A stretch of DNA of 9,007 bases from CADEFQ01 sp035342635. Its GTDB lineage: Bacteria > Pseudomonadota > Gammaproteobacteria > Steroidobacterales > Steroidobacteraceae. Shown here in pieces: positions 5,805-9,007 of this stretch (positions within the stretch are counted from its first letter, which is position 1; each line of letters starts with the position of its first letter). The stretch is taken from assembly GCA_035342635.1 (NCBI GenBank), contig DAOQXO010000098.1, forward strand, positions 1-9,007, read 5' to 3'. A program made the translations under genes and the position numbers. The notes beneath the pieces are model-generated. The model saw nothing but the letters and a program-made list of their open reading frames with translations. It had not been told where the DNA came from and searched no databases.

Positions 5805-7122
5805 TGTCGAGTGCGGGCAACATGCGCAGCTCGCGCTGGGCCACCGGAATCGTGATGCCCGCCTCGCGGAAGAGGCGGACGATCGCGCGGTTCACGTCGG
5901 AACGCACGTTGTTCACGCCGTTCATCGGATCGGCGATCCAGAAGCGCACCTCGAGGCGCATGCCGTAGTCCTCGAACGACATCAGGCGCGTGACCGGCCC
6001 GGGCTCGCGCAGGATGCGCGGATGATCGGCGGCCGCGTGTTGCAGCAGCAGCAGCGCCTTCTCGGGGTCGTCCCGGTAGCTGATCATGACCGGCAGGCGC
6101 AGGCGCACGCGGGCGTCCGAGTAGCTCCAGTTGATCACCGAATTGGTGATCACGAACTGGTTGGGCACCAGGGTCTCGATGCCATCGCGGTCGCGCACGA
6201 CGATGTAGCGGCCGCGCAGTTCCTGTACCCAGCCGAAGTTGTCGGCGGTGAAGCCGCCGGAGGTGGGTCCCGCGGCGCTGGTGAAGCTGATCACGTCGCC
6301 GGGCTTGATCGATTTGTCCATCAGCAGCACGAAGCCGGAGAGGAAATTGCTGGCGATCGCCTGCAAGCCGAAGCCGAGGCCGACGCCGATCGCGCCGGTG
6401 AGCAGCGTGAGCGCGGTGAAGTCGACGCCCGCCGCATTGAAGCCGAGCAGCAGGCCGAGGGTGATCAGGAAGAAGTAGGAAAATTTCGAGATGCCGAGGC
6501 GCGTCGACATCGCGAGTGCGGTCATCTTCATCACGCGCCGCTCGATGGTGCGCGCGATCAGCGACGTGGCCATCACGATGATCGAGATGATCACCAGGGT
6601 CTTCAGCAGCTCCCAGACCGTGAAGGTTTCCTTGCCGGGCAGCAGGTCGATGTTGTTCATCGCCCCTTCGACGCGCTCGAACCAGCCGAGCAGCTCGAAG
6701 GCGACCGCAAGCCAGACGACGAACGTGAACTGGTTCTGCCAGCCCTTGAGCCAGGAGTCCTCGCCGAGCAGCTGGCGCAGCAGGTAGACGCCGAAGCGCA
6801 CCACCAGCAGCGCGGCGGTGAGCTGCATGGCGCGATTCAGCAGGCCGGTCCCGAGGCCTTTGGCCGCGAACGCGACGTAGACGGCGAACAGCACGCCGAG
6901 CGTCAGCAGGATGGGCAGCACGATCACCGTGGCATCGAGGACCCGTGCCGAGAAGCCGCTGCGGTGCGCGCTGCCGTAGCCCCTGCGGTACCACGCGCGC
7001 AGGAACCCGGCCAGGGCGATCGCGACCAGGGCCGAGATCAGGATGGCGAACAGCTCGAGCAGTATCGTGGGATCGGTCAGCGTGGCGAAGAATGCCTGCA
7101 CGGCGCCGTCGTTCTTGTTCAT
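5767..7122 (-). CDS. MscS-family mechanosensitive ion channel with extended membrane domain
   Basis: This 451-residue inner-membrane protein ends in a complete MscS core, which opens under membrane tension to release solutes on osmotic downshock. Likely transmembrane helices are at about 20-42, 63-86, 97-118, 133-149, 172-193, 214-232 and the pore helix from 236. E. coli MscS has three, so this is a longer subfamily. The pore-lining helix is GAIGVGLGFGLQAIASNFLSG (243-263), with the regular Gly/Ala packing expected. The beta domain follows (KPGDVISF, 273-280), with a Gly/Ser-rich stretch at 281-292 before VQELRGRYIVVRDRDG. The PNQFVITN motif (320-327) and the alpha/beta domain to about 430 complete it. 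Only a weak GAGG lies close to the ATG. The gene starts 27 nt after the DUF465 stop, and its last 38 nt overlap arfB. Confidence 0.92.
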   Translation of the reverse strand: MNKNDGAVQAFFATLTDPTILLELFAILISALVAIALAGFLRAWYRRGYGSAHRSGFSARVLDATVIVLPILLTLGVLFAVYVAFAAKGLGTGLLNRAMQLTAALLVVRFGVYLLRQLLGEDSWLKGWQNQFTFVVWLAVAFELLGWFERVEGAMNNIDLLPGKETFTVWELLKTLVIISIIVMATSLIARTIERRVMKMTALAMSTRLGISKFSYFFLITLGLLLGFNAAGVDFTALTLLTGAIGVGLGFGLQAIASNFLSGFVLLMDKSIKPGDVISFTSAAGPTSGGFTADNFGWVQELRGRYIVVRDRDGIETLVPNQFVITNSVINWSYSDARVRLRLPVMISYRDDPEKALLLLQHAAADHPRILREPGPVTRLMSFEDYGMRLEVRFWIADPMNGVNNVRSDVNRAIVRLFREAGITIPVAQRELRMLPALDNDHPDLAPARDT

Positions 7123-7149
7123 CGCGCCTCGCGCACTGCGGTTTCCGGG

Positions 7150-7374
7150 CTAGGCATTGAGATCGGGAATCAGTTCGCTCTCGAGGCGGGTGATCTGGTC
7201 CTTGAGGCCGAGTTTGCGGCGCTTCAGCCGCTTCAGCTGCAGTTCGTCGACGTGGATGTCCATCGACAGGCGCTCGATCACCTGGTCGAGGTCGCGATGC
7301 TCGATGCGCAGCTGCCGCAGCTTCTCGATGTTGCGGAACAGCTCGCGATCGACGTTATCTTCGATTTCGATCAT
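7150..7374 (-). CDS. DUF465 (YdcH-like) small coiled-coil protein
   Basis: This 74-residue, highly charged protein has the DUF465 pattern of two helices: EHRDLDQVIERL (25-36), then LKRLKRRKLGLKDQI (47-61). These match the conserved H-x-x-L-D and LK-x-x-KL-x-LKD blocks of the family. It is probably a helical hairpin or coiled coil in the cytoplasm. The biochemical role of the family is not established. The start is ambiguous: GTG at 7377 and ATG at 7374 are adjacent codons in the same frame, and the stop of the upstream PHP gene (7376-7374) is nested across them. I chose the ATG, which gives a TGATG overlap; the GTG would add one residue. Either way the gene should be translationally coupled to the PHP gene. 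Confidence 0.87.
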   Translation of the reverse strand: MIEIEDNVDRELFRNIEKLRQLRIEHRDLDQVIERLSMDIHVDELQLKRLKRRKLGLKDQITRLESELIPDLNA

Positions 7375-8216
7375 CACGAATCGGCGATGCGCTCGGTTAC
7401 CGGGGCGATGCCGTCGGGTAGCTTAGCGAAGCGGCCCAGCGGATTCCACGGCACCGCCGGATCGTGGAAATCGGAGCCGGCGGAGCCCGCGAGCGCGTGC
7501 CTGCGCGCGAGGCTCGCGAGCCGATCGTGATCGCCGGGGCTCATGCCCGCCATGCTCACCTCGAGGGCGCTGCCGCCGCCCGCCGTGAAGTCCGTGACCA
7601 GCTGGCGCAACGCGCCGCCGGAGAGGCGATAGCGATGCGGGTGCGCGAGCACCGTGGCCCGGCAGGATTCGACGAGGCGCGGCAATGCGGTATCGAGCTC
7701 GGGCCACTCGACCGGCACATGCCCCGGCCGGTCGCGATTCAGCCAGCGATCGAAGGCGTGCTGGGTGTCGTCGGCGTAGCCCAGTGCGACGAGGCTGCGC
7801 GCGAGGTGCATGCGCGTCGGCACGCCCCCGCCTTCGAGAGCGCGCGCGGCGATGTCGCGTCCCGGAAGGCGGCTGCGGGTGGCGAGGCGCTCGCCGATCG
7901 CGAGCACGCGCTCGCGGCGCCGCCGCGTGACATCGTCGATCTGCGCCGCGATGCCGGTTGCGACGGCATCGACGCCGAGGCCGACGACATGTATCGCCTG
8001 GCCGCGCCAGCGCGTCGAGATCTCGATGCCGGGCACGAAACGGATCCCGAAGCCCACGCAGGCCGCCTGCGCCTCGGCGCAGCCGTCGACGGTGTCGTGG
8101 TCGGTGAGCGCGAGCAGCGTGACGCCGCGCTCCGCGGCACGTGCGACCAGCGCGCCGGGGCCGAGCACGCCGTCCGAGCGGTTGCTATGGGTGTGCAGGT
8201 CGATCAATCCGGGCAT
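7374..8216 (-). CDS. rnm: PHP-domain phosphoesterase, RNase AM / 3',5'-nucleotide bisphosphatase type (YciV/TrpH)
   Basis: This 280-residue protein is a PHP-family metal hydrolase like E. coli YciV (RNase AM), a 5'-to-3' exoribonuclease that trims rRNA 5' ends. Related enzymes remove the 3' phosphate from 3',5'-nucleotide bisphosphates such as pAp. Metal ligands stand in the usual order: DLHTHS (6-11, His8 and His10), Asp15, LTDHD (38-42, His40), PGIE (62-65, Glu65), HVVGLG (76-81), AHPHRY (191-196) and GSDFH (247-251). The helical insert at about 95-180 (including GGVPTRMHLARSLV) is typical of the YciV subgroup. The ATG at 8216 is chosen because DLHTHS must stay near the N-terminus. An in-frame GTG (8237) and ATG (8246) would add 7 or 10 unlikely residues, and the ATG start would run into yrfG. 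It is the first gene of the minus-strand operon. Confidence 0.9.
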   Translation of the reverse strand: MPGLIDLHTHSNRSDGVLGPGALVARAAERGVTLLALTDHDTVDGCAEAQAACVGFGIRFVPGIEISTRWRGQAIHVVGLGVDAVATGIAAQIDDVTRRRRERVLAIGERLATRSRLPGRDIAARALEGGGVPTRMHLARSLVALGYADDTQHAFDRWLNRDRPGHVPVEWPELDTALPRLVESCRATVLAHPHRYRLSGGALRQLVTDFTAGGGSALEVSMAGMSPGDHDRLASLARRHALAGSAGSDFHDPAVPWNPLGRFAKLPDGIAPVTERIADS

Positions 8217-8224
8217 CGTGCAGG

Positions 8225-8231
8225 TATCATA
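8225..8231. promoter_or_regulatory. Candidate bidirectional promoter: overlapping -10 elements
   Basis: The 24-bp gap between the two divergent starts contains TATCATA. Read rightward it gives TATCAT (8225-8230) and read leftward TATGAT (8231-8226), each matching TATAAT at five of six bases. Start sites 7 nt downstream would be near 8237 for yrfG and 8219 for the PHP gene, 18 bp apart, which is the spacing reported for symmetric bacterial promoters. No good -35 is recognisable on either side. Leaders would be only about 3-5 nt, and neither gene has a Shine-Dalgarno sequence. Confidence 0.5.
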
Positions 8232-8240
8232 GGCCACCCC

Positions 8241-8915
8241 ATGCATAACGCCCGCGTTGATCTCGCCTCGATCGACACCGCGCTGTTCGATCTGGACGGC
8301 ACGCTGCTCGACCTCGCATACGACAACTACCTGTGGCTCGAGCGGATCCCGCACGACTGGGCGTCGCAAAACGGCGTCGCCCGCGATGCGGCGCTGCGCA
8401 GCCTCGCGCCGCGCTTCACGGCGGTCGAGGGCACGCTCGACTGGTACGACATCGAGTACTGGTCGCGCGAACTCGGCATCGATATCGCGGCGCTGCACCG
8501 CGAAGAGGCGGCGCGCATCGCCTGGCTGCCCGGCGCGCGCGAGCTGCTGATCGCGCTGCGCGGGCTCGGCAAGCGCCTCGTGCTGCTCACCAATTCCCAT
8601 CCCGTGACCCTGGCGATCAAGGACGACGCCACGTCGGTACGGGACTATTTCGACGCCGCGTGGAGTTCGCAGGCCTTCGGGGCGCCGAAGGAAGACCCGC
8701 GCTTCTGGCAGGGCGTGCGTGCCGCCCTGCATTTCGATCCGGCCCGCACGCTGTTCATCGACGACAGCCTGCCGGTGCTGCGCGCCGCGCGTGCCGCGGG
8801 CATCGCGCAGGTCATTGCGGTGAGGCGCCCCGACAGCTCGCGCGAGCGGCGCAAGCATGAGGAATTCCCGGCGGTGGACCATGCCGCCGACCTGCTGGAC
8901 GGCGGGGCAGGCTAG
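8241..8915 (+). CDS. yrfG: GMP/IMP nucleotidase, HAD superfamily (YrfG)
   Basis: This 224-residue protein matches E. coli YrfG (222 residues) along its length. YrfG is a cytoplasmic HAD phosphatase that dephosphorylates GMP and IMP to nucleosides. Motif I is FDLDGTLLDLAYDN (16-29), with nucleophile Asp17 and general acid/base Asp19. Motif II is LLTNSHP (115-121), motif III is the lysine of GAPKEDPR (Lys150), and motif IV is LFIDDS (171-176) with metal-binding Asp174 and Asp175. The cap domain between about 25 and 95 includes TLDWYDIEYWSRELG, a YrfG-type signature. No key residue is missing. The ATG at 8241 is the only sensible start and gives a normal N-terminus, although no Shine-Dalgarno sequence precedes it. 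It is divergent from the PHP phosphoesterase gene. Confidence 0.94.
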   Translation: MHNARVDLASIDTALFDLDGTLLDLAYDNYLWLERIPHDWASQNGVARDAALRSLAPRFTAVEGTLDWYDIEYWSRELGIDIAALHREEAARIAWLPGARELLIALRGLGKRLVLLTNSHPVTLAIKDDATSVRDYFDAAWSSQAFGAPKEDPRFWQGVRAALHFDPARTLFIDDSLPVLRAARAAGIAQVIAVRRPDSSRERRKHEEFPAVDHAADLLDGGAG

Positions 8916-8953
8916 CCGGGCGCGCGCACGGCCTCTGGCCGGCTCGCGCGCGG
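8916..8953 (+). other. Strong imperfect hairpin directly after yrfG
   Basis: Immediately after the yrfG stop, 8916-8933 folds back on 8937-8953 around a TCT loop. I count about 15 base pairs with one bulged A and two mismatches, nearly all G-C. It is well placed as an mRNA 3' end structure, but CCTAGGAGTC follows instead of a T-run, so it is not a standard intrinsic terminator. It might act as a transcript-stabilising or REP-like element. The remaining bases to 9007 show no gene, promoter or RNA that I recognise. Confidence 0.45.
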
Positions 8954-9007
8954 CCTAGGAGTCTGGGCGGCAGAACCTACTGACGAGTGGAGTGAGGTGA
9001 GGTAGTT

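Noticed and set aside
5413..7530. A 705-codon open frame on the plus strand, antisense to arfB, the MscS channel and DUF465
   Set aside because: It is a shadow of the minus-strand genes in GC-rich DNA. Its translation is low-complexity (runs of Asp, His, Arg, Gln and Glu) with no domain, while the opposite strand encodes three clear conserved proteins.
7464..8240. An upstream extension of the yrfG frame through the PHP gene
   Set aside because: It is antisense to the PHP metal-ligand motifs and low in complexity. YrfG proteins start just before FDLDGT, which fits the ATG at 8241.
8217..8882. An upstream extension of the PHP frame through yrfG
   Set aside because: It is antisense to a complete HAD enzyme and carries no conserved residues. 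The PHP metal-binding DLHTHS must lie near the N-terminus.
8974..9007. A possible second hairpin or small RNA start (AACCTAC against GTAGTT)
   Set aside because: Only six pairs with a bulge and a 21-base loop can be formed, and the window ends there. No match to RNase P RNA, tmRNA, 6S RNA or a tRNA could be recognised.
1..9007. Mobile element, CRISPR, phage or defence-island content
   Set aside because: I saw no transposase, integrase, terminal inverted repeats, spaced direct repeats or known defence domains. Composition looks even across the window, and the only tandem repeats encode the solenoid protein.

Overview
The window is very GC-rich chromosomal DNA, packed with genes on both strands, and contains no RNA gene, insertion sequence, phage gene or CRISPR array that I can see. 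Several products closely resemble Escherichia coli proteins: YrfG, RNase AM/YciV, ArfB/YaeJ and a DUF465/YdcH-type protein. Together with the base composition this suggests a GC-rich gammaproteobacterium, perhaps near the Xanthomonadales or Nevskiales. That placement is an inference from resemblance only.

Layout. Positions 9-5376 hold five plus-strand genes: a GNAT acetyltransferase, a PLP-dependent aromatic-amino-acid-type decarboxylase, a CDP-glycerol glycerophosphotransferase-like protein, an MFS exporter with an extra C-terminal alpha/beta domain, and an exported repeat protein predicted to form a beta-solenoid. The decarboxylase, transferase and exporter genes are joined by 4-nt stop/start overlaps, and the repeat protein follows after 12 nt, so these four very likely form one transcript. 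This is the least ordinary part of the window.

Positions 5379-8216 hold four minus-strand genes. In transcription order they are an RNase AM-type PHP phosphoesterase, a DUF465 coiled-coil protein, a seven-TM MscS-type channel and the ribosome-rescue hydrolase ArfB. They overlap or nearly touch, so they also look like one operon. The two blocks converge with only 2 bp between stop codons at 5377-5378.

A GMP/IMP nucleotidase gene (yrfG) runs rightward from 8241, divergent from the PHP gene. Only 24 bp separate the two start codons, and this gap contains two overlapping, oppositely oriented -10-like elements. That predicts a bidirectional promoter producing almost leaderless mRNAs. The last 92 bp hold a strong imperfect hairpin and otherwise nothing I recognise.

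How the genes may work together. The minus-strand operon and yrfG are conserved housekeeping functions: RNA end processing, nucleotide turnover, ribosome rescue and osmotic protection. The plus-strand operon could make an amine, transfer a phosphodiester-linked alcohol and export a product, but the sequence does not show that these activities are connected. I found no clear new defence or mobile system.
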